This document shows positions 43,367-52,712 of a DNA stretch of 64,000 nucleotides, in pieces. This DNA comes from Pseudomonas cichorii (GTDB lineage Bacteria > Pseudomonadota > Gammaproteobacteria > Pseudomonadales > Pseudomonadaceae): assembly GCF_015471405.1 (NCBI RefSeq), contig NZ_BLVZ01000011.1, positions 1 through 64,000 on the forward strand. Direction: 5' to 3'. The notes under the pieces are model-generated. The model made no database searches. It had not been told where the DNA came from and saw only the letters and a list, made by a program, of their open reading frames with translations. Each line of letters begins with the position of its first letter. Position 1 is the first letter of the stretch. Made by a program: the position numbers and the translations under genes.

Positions 43367-44710
43367 ATGTTTGCGTTTTTCCGTCCTGCCAAGCACCTGG
43401 CACCCATACCCGAAGAAAAGGTCGATAGCACTTACCGTCGTCTGCGCTGGCAGATCTTCGCCGGTATTTTCATCGGTTATGCCGGTTACTACCTGCTGCG
43501 CAAGAACTTCTCCCTGGCGATGCCTTACCTGATTGAGGAAGGCTACACACGCGGGCAACTGGGGGTGGCGATGTCGGCCATTGCGATTGCTTACGGCCTG
43601 TCGAAGTTCTTGATGGGACTGATTTCGGACCGGTCCAACCCACGCTATTTCCTGCCGTTCGGGTTGCTGGTGTCGGCCGGGGTGATGTTCATTTTCGGTT
43701 TCGCGCCCTGGGCGACGTCCAGTGTCACAATCATGTTTGTGCTGCTGTTCATAAACGGCTGGGCACAAGGCATGGGTTGGCCACCGAGCGGGCGGACGAT
43801 GGTGCACTGGTGGTCGCAGAAAGAACGCGGCGGTGTGGTTTCGGTCTGGAACGTGGCGCATAACGTGGGTGGAGGCCTGATCGGCCCGCTGTTTCTGCTG
43901 GGCATGGGCTGGACCAACGACTGGCACGCGGCATTCTATGTGCCGGCAGCCGTAGCCTTGCTGGTAGCGGTATTCGCTTTCGCGACCATGCGCGACACGC
44001 CGCAGTCGGTCGGTCTTCCACCGATCGAGCACTACAAGAACGACTACCCGGAAGGCTACGATGCCAGCCATGAAGAAGAATTCAGCGCCAAGGAAATCTT
44101 CGTCAAGTACGTGCTGCGCAACAAACTGCTGTGGTACATCGCCCTGGCTAACGTGTTCGTCTATCTGCTGCGCTATGGCGTGCTGGACTGGGCGCCAACC
44201 TACCTGAAAGAAGCCAAGCACTTCACGGTCGACAAGACTTCGTGGGCCTATTTCCTGTACGAGTGGGCGGGTATTCCGGGCACGCTGCTGTGTGGCTGGA
44301 TGTCGGACAAGATCTTCAAGGGCAACCGTGGCCTGACCGGCATGGTGTTCATGTTCCTGGTGACCATCGCAACGCTGGTGTACTGGCTGAACCCGGAAGG
44401 CAACCCGACCGTCGACATGATCGCTCTGGTTTCCATCGGCTTCCTGATCTACGGTCCGGTGATGCTGATCGGCCTGCAAGCGCTGGAGCTGGCTCCCAAG
44501 AAGGCTGCCGGTACTGCGGCAGGTTTCACGGGGCTGTTCGGTTATCTGGGCGGCTCGGTCGCAGCAAGTGCGGCGATGGGTTACACCGTTGACCACTTCG
44601 GCTGGGATGGCGGTTTCGTGCTGCTGATCGGTGCCTGCATCCTGGCGATGGCGTTCCTTGCGCCAACACTACGTCACAAGCAGGTTGCCAGCACGTCCCG
44701 GGAAGCTTGA
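43367..44710 (+). CDS. glpT: Glycerol-3-phosphate transporter GlpT
   Basis: A 447-residue MFS antiporter with twelve membrane segments that exchanges glycerol-3-phosphate for inorganic phosphate. Typical segments are RWQIFAGIFIGYAGYYLLRKNFSLAMPYL, FLMGLISDRSNPRYFLP, FINGWAQGMGWPPSGRTMVHWW and VLDWAPTYLKEAKHFTVDKTSWAYFLYEWAGIPGT. GlpT is also the entry route for fosfomycin. It is transcribed alone and is convergent with the chaC-like gene (stop codons two bases apart). Confidence 0.95.
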   Translation: MFAFFRPAKHLAPIPEEKVDSTYRRLRWQIFAGIFIGYAGYYLLRKNFSLAMPYLIEEGYTRGQLGVAMSAIAIAYGLSKFLMGLISDRSNPRYFLPFGLLVSAGVMFIFGFAPWATSSVTIMFVLLFINGWAQGMGWPPSGRTMVHWWSQKERGGVVSVWNVAHNVGGGLIGPLFLLGMGWTNDWHAAFYVPAAVALLVAVFAFATMRDTPQSVGLPPIEHYKNDYPEGYDASHEEEFSAKEIFVKYVLRNKLLWYIALANVFVYLLRYGVLDWAPTYLKEAKHFTVDKTSWAYFLYEWAGIPGTLLCGWMSDKIFKGNRGLTGMVFMFLVTIATLVYWLNPEGNPTVDMIALVSIGFLIYGPVMLIGLQALELAPKKAAGTAAGFTGLFGYLGGSVAASAAMGYTVDHFGWDGGFVLLIGACILAMAFLAPTLRHKQVASTSREA

Positions 44711-44711
44711 G

Positions 44712-45386
44712 TCAAAGTGCAACCGGGTTAGACCGGCAACGCTTCAGCCGCGCCTCCAGATTCAGGTCTGGCATGGCGTGGCTACGCAGGGCGTTGGCGG
44801 TCTGCTCCACGTAATCGCGGGTGGTGCCATACCGTCCGCTCGCGCTGGCCAGCACCTGGCTCAGCACACTGTCCGGCAGGTTGCCCGCGTAACTGGGCAG
44901 ATGCCGCTCCAGCACAAATCCCAAAGCCTGTACCTGGGTGCCATCTTCAAGACGGCAGCTCAGCCAGTGCGGTCGATAAGAGGGATAAGGCATCTCGCGC
45001 TTCCAGAGCGCAAACAGGGACTCTTCAAGGCATTCATCCGGCAAGCGATAGGCGAACCCCGTGCAGGAGCCGCCACGATCCAGACCGAATACCAGGCCGG
45101 GCACTTCGGGTGTGCCCCGATGCTCGTGGGACCACAGATACAAACCGCGATGGTAGCCGTGAACGCGCGCGCGCTGACGCTCGACGGCCTTGCATTCAGG
45201 ACGCCAGATCAGCGAGCCATAGGCGAACAGCCAGACAGGGCCGCCCTTGTGGCGCCGCATGGTGGCATTCATCGATGCAAGCAATTGCTCACGGGTCAGT
45301 TGCGGGCCAAGATCGATTACTGGCGGATATTTCAGACCAAGGCCGTCATGTACGGCCGCCGCCAATTCATTGATTGGATTGTCCAT
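44712..45386 (-). CDS. ChaC-like gamma-glutamylcyclotransferase
   Basis: A 224-residue cytoplasmic enzyme of the ChaC family, which cleaves glutathione to 5-oxoproline and Cys-Gly. The substrate loop is VWLFAYGSLIWRPE; GLYLWSHEHRGTPEVPGLVFGLDRGGSCTGFAYRLP includes the expected acidic catalytic region. The first 45 residues before the fold are extra relative to short ChaC proteins. It fits the thiol theme with gshA but is not close to it. Confidence 0.9.
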   Translation of the reverse strand: MDNPINELAAAVHDGLGLKYPPVIDLGPQLTREQLLASMNATMRRHKGGPVWLFAYGSLIWRPECKAVERQRARVHGYHRGLYLWSHEHRGTPEVPGLVFGLDRGGSCTGFAYRLPDECLEESLFALWKREMPYPSYRPHWLSCRLEDGTQVQALGFVLERHLPSYAGNLPDSVLSQVLASASGRYGTTRDYVEQTANALRSHAMPDLNLEARLKRCRSNPVAL

Positions 45387-45394
45387 TTGCCTCC

Positions 45395-45413
45395 CTGACA
45401 GCCTGGCTGTCAG
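45395..45413 (-). promoter_or_regulatory. Inverted repeat in front of the chaC-like start
   Basis: CTGACAG-CCTGG-CTGTCAG, a perfect 7-bp stem, ends next to the GGGAGG ribosome site of the chaC-like gene (ATG at 45386). It could be an operator or affect translation. Weak inference. Confidence 0.3.
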
Positions 45414-45591
45414 TCATAACCGAGCCCTGAGGACCCGCTCATGGATAAGCGGCGCCAAGGTATCGTGGTGCGGGTCTTGCTGCAGGCCGGGGCCTGTGTT
45501 GCGAAAAAGCATACGATGATGTTTTTCATCGCTATAAGCTATAAGCGAATGAAAAAAATTGCAATCCGGTTACAAGGCCGCCAGTCAGAAG

Positions 45592-46560
45592 CTATGCGCG
45601 AGGCGCGTAGGCAAAAACGTCAGCACGCATCTGATGAGCGTCCATTCCGGCACCCACCAAGGCATCGAGGGTCGCGTAGATCATGGCGGGCGAGCCGCTG
45701 CCATAGACATGGATCGAGGACAGATCGCTGATGTCATCGCGGACCGCTTCATGCAACATCCCACAGCGCCCTTCCCAACCACAAAGGTCGCTGACGACCT
45801 TGTGCAGGAACAGGTTGGGCAGCGTTGCCCACTCGTCCCAATGCTGGATTTCGTAAAAATCCTCGGGACGGCGCACGCCCCAGTACAGATGCACCGGATG
45901 GCTGAAGCCCTTGGCGCGGCAATGCTCGATCAGGCTGCTCATCTGCGCCATGCCCGTGCCAGCCGCGATCAGTACCAGCGGACCATCGGGCAGGTCGGCA
46001 AGATGGGTATCGCCAAAAGGTAGCTCGACCCGCGCCATGGCATTGCGTTGAAGCTGTTCGATCAGCGTGCGGGCACTGGCCTCACGGACCAGCACATGCA
46101 ATTCCAGGTCACGCCCCTTGTGAGGCGCCGAAGCCAGCGAGAAGGCGGATTTTTCGCCGTTCTCGCGCTCGAGCATCAGGTATTGCCCGGCGTGATAGCG
46201 GGGCAGCTTGCCAGCTGGAGCCCTCAGGCCGACCCGCCAGACATCGCCGCCCACTTCAACGCACTCGCTGAGCTGGCAGGCAAACGTGCGCACCGGCAAC
46301 TGGCCAAGGGGCAGTACCGCATCCCACAGCACTTCGCAGGTTTCCAGCGGCTCTGCCAGACAAGTATAGATTTCACCGTGGGTCAGCTCATCACTGGCCT
46401 GTTTCACGCGCCCCTGCACCAGCAGCGCCGAGCAGACATGACAATTACCGTTGCGGCAGCTCTGGGGGCATTCATAGCCCAGGCGCTGTGCAGCATCGAG
46501 AATCCGCTCGCCCGGCAGGGTTTCCAGCACTGCACCCGACGGCTGCAACGTTACACGCAT
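45592..46560 (-). CDS. 2Fe-2S/FAD reductase (CDP-6-deoxy-glucoseen-reductase-like)
   Basis: A 322-residue NAD(P)H-dependent electron-transfer protein. Residues 1-90 are a plant-type ferredoxin with cluster cysteines in CPQSCRNGNCHVCS and a fourth at YTCLAEP. The FAD domain has YHAGQYLMLE and SAFSLASAPH, and the NAD domain LVLIAAGTGMAQMSSLIEH. It starts at the TGATG overlap with ubiD, so it is translationally coupled. A partner role for UbiD or a ring hydroxylase is plausible but inferred. Confidence 0.9.
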   Translation of the reverse strand: MRVTLQPSGAVLETLPGERILDAAQRLGYECPQSCRNGNCHVCSALLVQGRVKQASDELTHGEIYTCLAEPLETCEVLWDAVLPLGQLPVRTFACQLSECVEVGGDVWRVGLRAPAGKLPRYHAGQYLMLERENGEKSAFSLASAPHKGRDLELHVLVREASARTLIEQLQRNAMARVELPFGDTHLADLPDGPLVLIAAGTGMAQMSSLIEHCRAKGFSHPVHLYWGVRRPEDFYEIQHWDEWATLPNLFLHKVVSDLCGWEGRCGMLHEAVRDDISDLSSIHVYGSGSPAMIYATLDALVGAGMDAHQMRADVFAYAPRA

Positions 46561-48026
46561 CAATCTATTCCCAGTTGATTCCAGATTTCATCGACCCGAC
46601 GTGTCGTCGCCTCGTCCTTGACGATAGCCCGGCCCCACTCACGTGTGGTTTCACCCGGCCATTTATGCGTTGCATCCAGCCCCATCTTGGAACCCAGACC
46701 AGAAACCGGTGAAGCGAAATCCAGGTAATCGATCGGCGTATTTTCGATCATAACCGTGTCGCGCTTGGGGTCCATGCGCGTGGTGATGGCCCAGATCACG
46801 TCGTTCCAGTCACGAGCATTGATGTCGTCGTCGGTGACAATAACGAACTTGGTGTACATGAACTGTCGCAGGAACGACCAGACACCCAGCATCACGCGCT
46901 TGGCATGGCCCGGGTACTGTTTTTTGATGGTCACGACGGCCATGCGATAGGAACAGCCTTCGGGCGGCAGGTAGAAGTCGACGATTTCCGGGAACTGCTT
47001 TTGCAGGATCGGCACGAACACTTCGTTCAGCGCCACGCCCAGAATCGCCGGTTCATCCGGCGGACGGCCCGTGTAGGTGCTGTGGTAGATCGGCTTGATG
47101 CGATGGGTGATGCGCTCGACGGTGAACACCGGGAAGCTGTCCACTTCGTTGTAATAACCGGTGTGGTCGCCATAAGGACCTTCATCGGCCATTTCACCGG
47201 GATGAATCACACCCTCAAGGACGATTTCGGCACTGGAAGGCACTTGCAGGTTGTTGCCACGGCACTTGATCAGTTCGGTGCGAGTGCCGCGCAGCAGGCC
47301 TGCAAACGCATATTCGGACAGGCTGTCAGGCACAGGCGTCACGGCACCCAGAATGGTCGCCGGGTCCGCGCCCAGGGCAACGGCTACGGGGAACGGCTCG
47401 CCGGGATGCTTGATGCACCACTCCTTGAAGTCCAACGCACCGCCACGATGGCTGAGCCAGCGCATGATGACCTTGTTACGCCCGATCACCTGCTGGCGAT
47501 AGATGCCCAGGTTCTGGCGTTCCTTGTTCGGCCCACGAGTGACCGTCAGACCCCAGGTGATCAGCGGAGCGACATCGCCGGGCCAGCAGGTCTGGACGGG
47601 CAGCATGTTCAGGTCGACGTCATCGCCTTCGATGACGATCTCCTGGCACGGCGCATCCTTGACCACCTTGGGGGCCATGGAGATGACTTTCTTGAAGATA
47701 GGCAGCTTTGACCAGGCATCCTTCAGGCCTTTGGGCGGCTCCGGCTCCTTGAGGAAGGCCAGCAACTTGCCGATTTCCCGCAGCTCGTCGACGGATTCGG
47801 CGCCCATGCCCATGGCGACACGCTCCGGCGTTCCGAACAGGTTGCCCAACACCGGGATGTCAAAACCGACCGGCTTTTCAAACAGCAGGGCCGGGCCTTT
47901 GGCGCGCAGCGTACGGTCGCAGATTTCAGTCATTTCCAGCACAGGGGAAATGGGCATCTGAATGCGTTTCAACTCTCCGCGCTGCTCAAGCTGCTGCACG
48001 AAATCCCTTAGGTCCTTGAACTTCAT
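46560..48026 (-). CDS. ubiD: 3-octaprenyl-4-hydroxybenzoate decarboxylase UbiD
   Basis: A 488-residue prenylated-FMN-dependent decarboxylase of ubiquinone synthesis. The start MKFKDLRDFVQQLEQRGELKRI at 48026 was preferred to a GTG four codons upstream. Family motifs: TWGLTVTRGPNKERQNLGIYRQQVIGRNKVIMRW, and the conserved Glu-Arg-Glu set around EWCIKHPGEPFPVAVALGADP and EIVLEGVIHPGEMADEGPYGDHTGYY. It needs prenyl-FMN from UbiX, whose gene is not in the window. Confidence 0.95.
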   Translation of the reverse strand: MKFKDLRDFVQQLEQRGELKRIQMPISPVLEMTEICDRTLRAKGPALLFEKPVGFDIPVLGNLFGTPERVAMGMGAESVDELREIGKLLAFLKEPEPPKGLKDAWSKLPIFKKVISMAPKVVKDAPCQEIVIEGDDVDLNMLPVQTCWPGDVAPLITWGLTVTRGPNKERQNLGIYRQQVIGRNKVIMRWLSHRGGALDFKEWCIKHPGEPFPVAVALGADPATILGAVTPVPDSLSEYAFAGLLRGTRTELIKCRGNNLQVPSSAEIVLEGVIHPGEMADEGPYGDHTGYYNEVDSFPVFTVERITHRIKPIYHSTYTGRPPDEPAILGVALNEVFVPILQKQFPEIVDFYLPPEGCSYRMAVVTIKKQYPGHAKRVMLGVWSFLRQFMYTKFVIVTDDDINARDWNDVIWAITTRMDPKRDTVMIENTPIDYLDFASPVSGLGSKMGLDATHKWPGETTREWGRAIVKDEATTRRVDEIWNQLGID

Positions 48027-48152
48027 TAACCTGGCCACTTATTCAAATAGGTGCACATCGTACCTGCTCTGCAGATTCGTGGCAGCCATGAGCAGGCACA
48101 GGAGTGAATTTATTCTGGAAAGCGGGACAGGCCAAAGACGTGAATGTCATTC

Positions 48153-48240
48153 GTGGGAAGCAGCTTGCTGGCGACTTCCTCGTACAGCCGCAGAATATCT
48201 GCCGGTTTCAGGCCTTTTTCGCCAGCAAGCTGCCTCCCAC
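48153..48240. repeat. Second-type inverted repeat (22-bp arms)
   Basis: An arm at 48153-48174 (GTGGGAAGCAGCTTGCTGGC...) is inverted at 48219-48240 with one mismatch, 44 bp apart. Its sequence differs from the GTAGGAGCG family; a worn copy of that family lies at 48099-48118. Both are in the gap between ubiD and the rho terminator. Confidence 0.85.
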
Positions 48241-48290
48241 AAGTTTTTTGTGCCTTAACTGATCAGCACTACTTCCCCAGACGACCATCA

Positions 48291-48320
48291 AAAAAAATGG
48301 CGCCCCGAAGGACGCCATTT
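48291..48320 (-). terminator. Rho-independent terminator of rho
   Basis: AAATGGCG and CGCCATTT form an 8-bp stem (48295-48320, 10-base loop), followed leftward by a T run. It lies 17 bases past the rho stop codon. Confidence 0.9.
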
Positions 48321-48337
48321 TCTGTTCAACCTGTCAG

Positions 48338-49597
48338 TTACTTGCGTTTCATCGACAGGAAGAATTCATCGTTGGTCTTGGTCTGCTTGAGCTTGTCGAC
48401 CAGGAACTCGATGGCAGCGACTTCATCCATAGGATGCAGCAGCTTGCGCAGGATCCACATGCGTTGCAGTTCATCGTCAGCAGTCAACAGCTCTTCACGG
48501 CGGGTGCCGGAGCGGTTGATGTTGATGGCCGGGAACACACGCTTCTCTGCGATCTTGCGATCCAGAGGCAGCTCCATGTTGCCCGTACCCTTGAACTCTT
48601 CGTAGATCACTTCGTCCATCTTCGAGCCGGTTTCAACCAGCGCGGTGGCGATGATGGTCAGCGAGCCGCCTTCTTCAATGTTACGCGCAGCACCGAAGAA
48701 ACGCTTTGGCTTCTCCAGGGCGTGAGCATCGACACCACCGGTCAGTACCTTGCCGGAGCTTGGGATCACGGTGTTGTAGGCGCGGGCCAGACGAGTGATG
48801 GAGTCGAGCAGGATCACGACGTCCTTCTTGTGCTCGACCAGACGCTTGGCCTTCTCGATCACCATTTCAGCAACCTGCACGTGGCGGGTTGGTGGCTCGT
48901 CGAACGTGGAAGCAACCACTTCGCCGCGTACGGTACGCTGCATTTCGGTCACTTCTTCAGGACGCTCGTCGATCAGCAGAACGATCAGATGAACTTCCGG
49001 GTTGTTGCGAGTGATGTTCGACGCGATGTTCTGCAACATGATGGTCTTGCCCGCTTTCGGCGGCGCAACGATCAGACCACGCTGGCCTTTACCGATTGGA
49101 GCACACAGATCGATCACGCGACCGGTCAGGTCTTCGGTGGAACCGTTACCGGCTTCCATCTTCATGCGTACGTTCGGGAACAGCGGCGTCAGGTTCTCGA
49201 ACAGAATCTTGTTCTTGGCGTTTTCCGGACGATCGAAGTTGATCGTGTCGACCTTGAGCAGGGCGAAATAACGCTCGCCTTCTTTCGGCGGGCGGATCTT
49301 GCCAACGATGGTGTCGCCGGTACGCAGGTTGAAACGACGGATCTGGCTAGGCGAGACATAGATATCGTCCGGGCCTGCGAGATAGGAAGCATCCGCGGAG
49401 CGTAGGAAGCCGAAGCCGTCCTGGAGGATCTCCAGCACGCCATCACCAGAAATTTCCTCGCCGCTTTTGGCGTGCTTTTTCAGCAGGGAGAAAATCACAT
49501 CCTGCTTGCGCGAACGGGCCATATTTTCTATGCCCATCTGTTCGGCCATTTCGAGCAGATCGGTAATCGGCTTTTGCTTGAGTTCAGTCAGGTTCAT
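48338..49597 (-). CDS. rho: Transcription termination factor Rho
   Basis: A 419-residue hexameric RNA helicase. It starts MNLTELKQKPITDLLEMAEQMG. The cold-shock-like primary RNA site includes LEILQDGFGFLRSADASYLAGPDDIYVSPSQIRRFNLRTGD, and Walker A is GLIVAPPKAGKT at about 174-185. Walker B is VILLDSITRLARAYN. Full length and all hallmarks are present. About 190 bp of leader separate it from the trxA terminator. In other bacteria rho is autoregulated in its leader, but no specific attenuator was recognised. Confidence 0.97.
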   Translation of the reverse strand: MNLTELKQKPITDLLEMAEQMGIENMARSRKQDVIFSLLKKHAKSGEEISGDGVLEILQDGFGFLRSADASYLAGPDDIYVSPSQIRRFNLRTGDTIVGKIRPPKEGERYFALLKVDTINFDRPENAKNKILFENLTPLFPNVRMKMEAGNGSTEDLTGRVIDLCAPIGKGQRGLIVAPPKAGKTIMLQNIASNITRNNPEVHLIVLLIDERPEEVTEMQRTVRGEVVASTFDEPPTRHVQVAEMVIEKAKRLVEHKKDVVILLDSITRLARAYNTVIPSSGKVLTGGVDAHALEKPKRFFGAARNIEEGGSLTIIATALVETGSKMDEVIYEEFKGTGNMELPLDRKIAEKRVFPAININRSGTRREELLTADDELQRMWILRKLLHPMDEVAAIEFLVDKLKQTKTNDEFFLSMKRK

Positions 49598-49789
49598 ATG
49601 GGAATGACGTAATCATGTATGGAGGGAAATTAAGCTTTTGGCTTAATGAGGCCGCGCCGCAGAGAAGGCGACAGGATCGCGTACTAAATCGAAAGGAGAG
49701 CGTCGGCGACGGCTTGCAGGGGGCAATGGAGAATCCATTGCGGGGCCGAATGTACCACTTGATTTTCCAGGCGTCTAGTACGACGCCAG

Positions 49790-49812
49790 AAAAAACCCCG
49801 CTATTCGCGGGG
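49790..49812 (-). terminator. Rho-independent terminator of trxA
   Basis: CCCCGC-TATTC-GCGGGG forms a perfect 6-bp GC stem (49796-49812), followed leftward by six T. It lies 11 bases after the trxA stop. Confidence 0.92.
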
Positions 49813-49823
49813 CTTTAGATACA

Positions 49824-50153
49824 TCAAAGATGGGCGTCGAGGAAAGCAGCCAGTTGCGACTTCGACAAGGCGCCTACCTTGGTGGCTTCGACGTTACCGT
49901 CCTTGAACAGCATCAGGGTCGGGATACCACGCACGCCATGCTTGCCCGGGGTATCCGGATTCGAATCGATGTTCAGTTTGGCGATGGTCAGACGGCCTTC
50001 GTAGGTGCTGGCGATTTCGTCCAGAACCGGGGCAATCATCTTGCACGGGCCACACCACTCAGCCCAGTAGTCAACAAGCACAGGGCCCGCAGCCTTGAGG
50101 ACATCGGCTTCGAAGCTGGCGTCGGTGACGTGTTTGATCAGGTCGCTACTCAT
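49824..50153 (-). CDS. trxA: Thioredoxin TrxA
   Basis: A 109-residue cytoplasmic redox protein with the active site WCGPC (C34 and C37) in VDYWAEWCGPCKMIAPVLDEI and the cis-proline loop GIPTLMLFKDGNVEA. It reduces disulfides in ribonucleotide reductase, methionine sulfoxide reductase and PAPS reductase, among others. It lies upstream of rho in the same direction, separated by a strong terminator. This is a conserved arrangement. Confidence 0.97.
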   Translation of the reverse strand: MSSDLIKHVTDASFEADVLKAAGPVLVDYWAEWCGPCKMIAPVLDEIASTYEGRLTIAKLNIDSNPDTPGKHGVRGIPTLMLFKDGNVEATKVGALSKSQLAAFLDAHL

Positions 50154-50275
50154 GGAGTTCTCCGAGGTCGTAGGCTAAAAACGACGCTCATCATAGCGGG
50201 CCTGATGCCATTCAGGAAGCCGAGGATCATTGAGTCTGGCTATCGGAACCCATGAATATGGTTATAGCCCCGCAT

Positions 50276-50980
50276 TTAGCTGGCGGGTGAAACGAAGACG
50301 ATACCCGTGCGCAATGCAGCACCACGGATATGTTCCTGCATGGCTTTTTGCGCCGGACCGGAAGCATGCCGGGAAAGGGCCCGCAAAATCTTGCGATGTT
50401 CCTGCCAGGTTTCCATGACTCTTCCTGCACGAATGAAAGGCATTTTCTGACTTTCGAGGAAGATATCGGCACCTGCGGTCACAATTCCCAACATGGCCTG
50501 ATTGCCACTGGCGACCAGAATGTGGCGGTGGAACTCGAAGTCCAGCCTGGACGCCGCCTCGAAATCCCCGGCGCGCAACTCCAGGCGCATGGCTTCGACA
50601 TTGTCTTCCAGTACGTCCCGCTCGTCGGCGGTCAGGGTGACAGCGGCCAGACCAGCGGCAAAGCCTTCCAGCGCATAACGCAGTTGAAACGTATCCGCTG
50701 GAGAAACCCGGGCATCGAAAGGCCAGGAAAAACCGGCCGTGCGCTGTTCTGGTTCAGAAATCGACTGAATGAAAACCCCTTTGCCCGGCTGCACACTGAC
50801 AATTCCCAAGGCACTCAGCGATGACAAGGCCTCGCGCAACGAGGCTCGACTGACGCCCAGCAAAACCGCCAGATCCCGCTGCGAGGGCAGGCTGTCGCCA
50901 GGTTTGTAGCCTTGCTCGGCAATCAGTTTGCGGATTGCTCGAAGAGCCGATTCAGGTACTGCGAGTGAGTTTTGCGGCAT
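50276..50980 (-). CDS. GntR-family (FadR subfamily) transcriptional regulator
   Basis: A 234-residue regulator. The winged helix is in residues 10-75 (ALRAIRKLIAEQGYKPGDSLPSQRDLAVLLGVSRASLREALSSL), and the all-helical FadR-type ligand domain follows (LRYALEGFAAGLAAV, LDFEFHRHILVASGNQ, EHRKILRALSRHASGPAQKAMQEHI). The ligand-domain His and Asp residues often bind a metal and an organic acid or amino acid. It is divergent from an ABC transporter, which it probably controls. The ATG at 50980 has no clear ribosome site; a repeat stands there instead. Confidence 0.9.
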   Translation of the reverse strand: MPQNSLAVPESALRAIRKLIAEQGYKPGDSLPSQRDLAVLLGVSRASLREALSSLSALGIVSVQPGKGVFIQSISEPEQRTAGFSWPFDARVSPADTFQLRYALEGFAAGLAAVTLTADERDVLEDNVEAMRLELRAGDFEAASRLDFEFHRHILVASGNQAMLGIVTAGADIFLESQKMPFIRAGRVMETWQEHRKILRALSRHASGPAQKAMQEHIRGAALRTGIVFVSPAS

Positions 50981-50982
50981 CA

Positions 50983-51128
50983 CTGTTCAGGCCAGTCAGT
51001 CCAGTAAAAACCCCTTTTATCGCCATCTTCATCATCCGGCAAGCGACGCCCAGCGCTGGGGCGGCGTGGCTTTCAGGCGCGCCAAAGCAGGGCACCCGAC
51101 AAACCAACTGTTCAGACCAGTAAGACCA
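50983..51128. promoter_or_regulatory. Two matching operator-like repeats between gntR and the ABC transporter
   Basis: CTGTTCAGGCCAGTCAGTCC at 50983-51002 and CTGTTCAGACCAGTAAGACC at 51108-51127 match at 17 of 20 bases in the same orientation, 125 bp apart. The core (A/G)CCAGTnAGnCCA resembles the TGGT-N3-ACCA sites of FadR-type regulators. One copy touches the gntR start codon and the other lies 104 bp before the transporter gene. Confidence 0.55.
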
Positions 51129-51231
51129 AATTCGGCCCGAAAAGCCCGAGTTATGGCACAAACAGAATGACTGGCATGAGCTGTGCACTACGGGACAAGC
51201 CAACATCTTTCGTTCCGTTCGGAGATTTCCC

Positions 51232-52017
51232 ATGACCAAGCGTTACAGCGCACTGCTTACTGCCTTGTTTGCCAGCCTGATGCTGAGCCAGACCCCTGCC
51301 CATGCCAACGGTCTGGATGACGTAGTAGCGCGCGGCACCTTGAAAGTCGCTGTACCTCAGGACTTCCCTCCGTTTGGTTCGGTCGGCCCGGACATGAAAC
51401 CACGCGGCCTGGATATCGACACCGCACAACTGCTGGCCGACAGACTGAAAGTCAAACTTGAGCTGACGCCGGTCAACAGCACCAACCGCATTCCCTTCCT
51501 GACCACTGGCAAGGTCGATCTGGTGATCTCCAGCCTCGGCAAGAACCCGGATCGCGAGAAGGTCATCGATTTCTCCCGCGCCTATGCACCTTTCTATCTG
51601 GCGGTGTTCGGCCCACCTGATGCCCCGATCAAAGACATCAATGACCTCAAGGGCAAGACCATCAGCGTGACCCGTGGCGCTATCGAAGATATCGAACTGA
51701 CCGCTGTCGCTCCCGAAGGCGCAACCATCAAGCGATTCGAAGACAACAACTCGACCATCGCCGCCTACCTGGCTGGCCAGACTGACCTGATCGCCAGCGG
51801 CAACGTGGTGATGGTCGCCATCAGCGAGCGCAACCCGAAACGCATCCCGGCCCTGAAAGTGAAGCTCAAGGATTCGCCGGTCTATGTCGGCGTGAACAAG
51901 GGCCAGCCGGAGCTGCTGGGCAAGGTCAACGAAATCCTCAACGCTGCCAAGGCTGACGGTTCGCTGGAAAAAGCTTCCGTGACCTGGCTCAAGCAGCCGC
52001 TGCCAGCCGATCTTTGA
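51232..52017 (+). CDS. Amino-acid-type ABC transporter substrate-binding protein
   Basis: A 261-residue periplasmic protein with a signal peptide ending AHA (about residue 24). It is a family 3 solute-binding protein: GTLKVAVPQDFPPFGSVGPDMKPRGLDIDTAQLLADRL, KVDLVISSLGKNPDREKVIDFSRAY and LKGKTISVTRGAIEDIEL. It is the first gene of a four-gene operon for a polar amino acid or similar compound. The substrate cannot be read from sequence. Confidence 0.92.
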   Translation: MTKRYSALLTALFASLMLSQTPAHANGLDDVVARGTLKVAVPQDFPPFGSVGPDMKPRGLDIDTAQLLADRLKVKLELTPVNSTNRIPFLTTGKVDLVISSLGKNPDREKVIDFSRAYAPFYLAVFGPPDAPIKDINDLKGKTISVTRGAIEDIELTAVAPEGATIKRFEDNNSTIAAYLAGQTDLIASGNVVMVAISERNPKRIPALKVKLKDSPVYVGVNKGQPELLGKVNEILNAAKADGSLEKASVTWLKQPLPADL

Positions 52018-52046
52018 TCACTGCGTTCTGATCACAGGATCCGCCA

Positions 52047-52712
52047 ATGGCTTATCAATTCGACTTTACACCGGTCCTGCAAAGCGCTGATCTCTTGCTG
52101 CGCGGGGCCTTGTTCACGCTGGAACTGACTGCCATTGGCACGTTGCTCGGGGTTAGCCTGGGCATCGTTGGCGCAGTCGTGAGGGCCTGGAAGATCCAGC
52201 CGTTCGCCACGATCTTCGGCATCTATGTCGAGCTGATCCGTAATACCCCGTTTCTGGTCCAGCTGTTTTTCATCTTCTTCGGCCTGCCATCGCTTGGCAT
52301 GCAGATTTCGGAGTGGCAGGCAGCCATTCTGGCGATGGTCATCAACCTCGGTGCCTATTCGACGGAAATCATCCGTGCCGGCATTCAGGCGATCCCCAAG
52401 GGTCAACTGGAAGCCGCCGCGGCACTGGCCATGAACCGCTACGAAGCGTTTCGTTACGTGGTGCTCGCACCCGCGCTGAGCAAGGTCTGGCCGGCACTGA
52501 GCAGCCAGATCATCATCGTGATGCTCGGGTCGTCGGTCTGCTCGCAGATCGCCACCGAAGAGCTGAGTTTTTTCGCCAACTTCCTCCAGTCGCGTAACTT
52601 CCGTGCCTTCGAGACCTACATCGTTACCACGCTGGTTTACTTGTGCATGGCGTTGCTGATCCGGCAATTGCTGGCCTGGATCGGACGTCGCTACATATCG
52701 AGGAGCCGCTGA
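52047..52712 (+). CDS. Amino-acid-type ABC transporter permease 1
   Basis: A 221-residue inner-membrane permease (HisMQ family) with about five membrane segments. The N-terminal signature is LLRGALFTLELTAIGTLLGVSLGIVGAVVRAW, then IYVELIRNTPFLVQLFFIFFGLP, and the EAA loop is GQLEAAAALAMNRYEAFRYVVLAPAL. It ends with TGATG, overlapping the start of the second permease by one base. Confidence 0.92.
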   Translation: MAYQFDFTPVLQSADLLLRGALFTLELTAIGTLLGVSLGIVGAVVRAWKIQPFATIFGIYVELIRNTPFLVQLFFIFFGLPSLGMQISEWQAAILAMVINLGAYSTEIIRAGIQAIPKGQLEAAAALAMNRYEAFRYVVLAPALSKVWPALSSQIIIVMLGSSVCSQIATEELSFFANFLQSRNFRAFETYIVTTLVYLCMALLIRQLLAWIGRRYISRSR

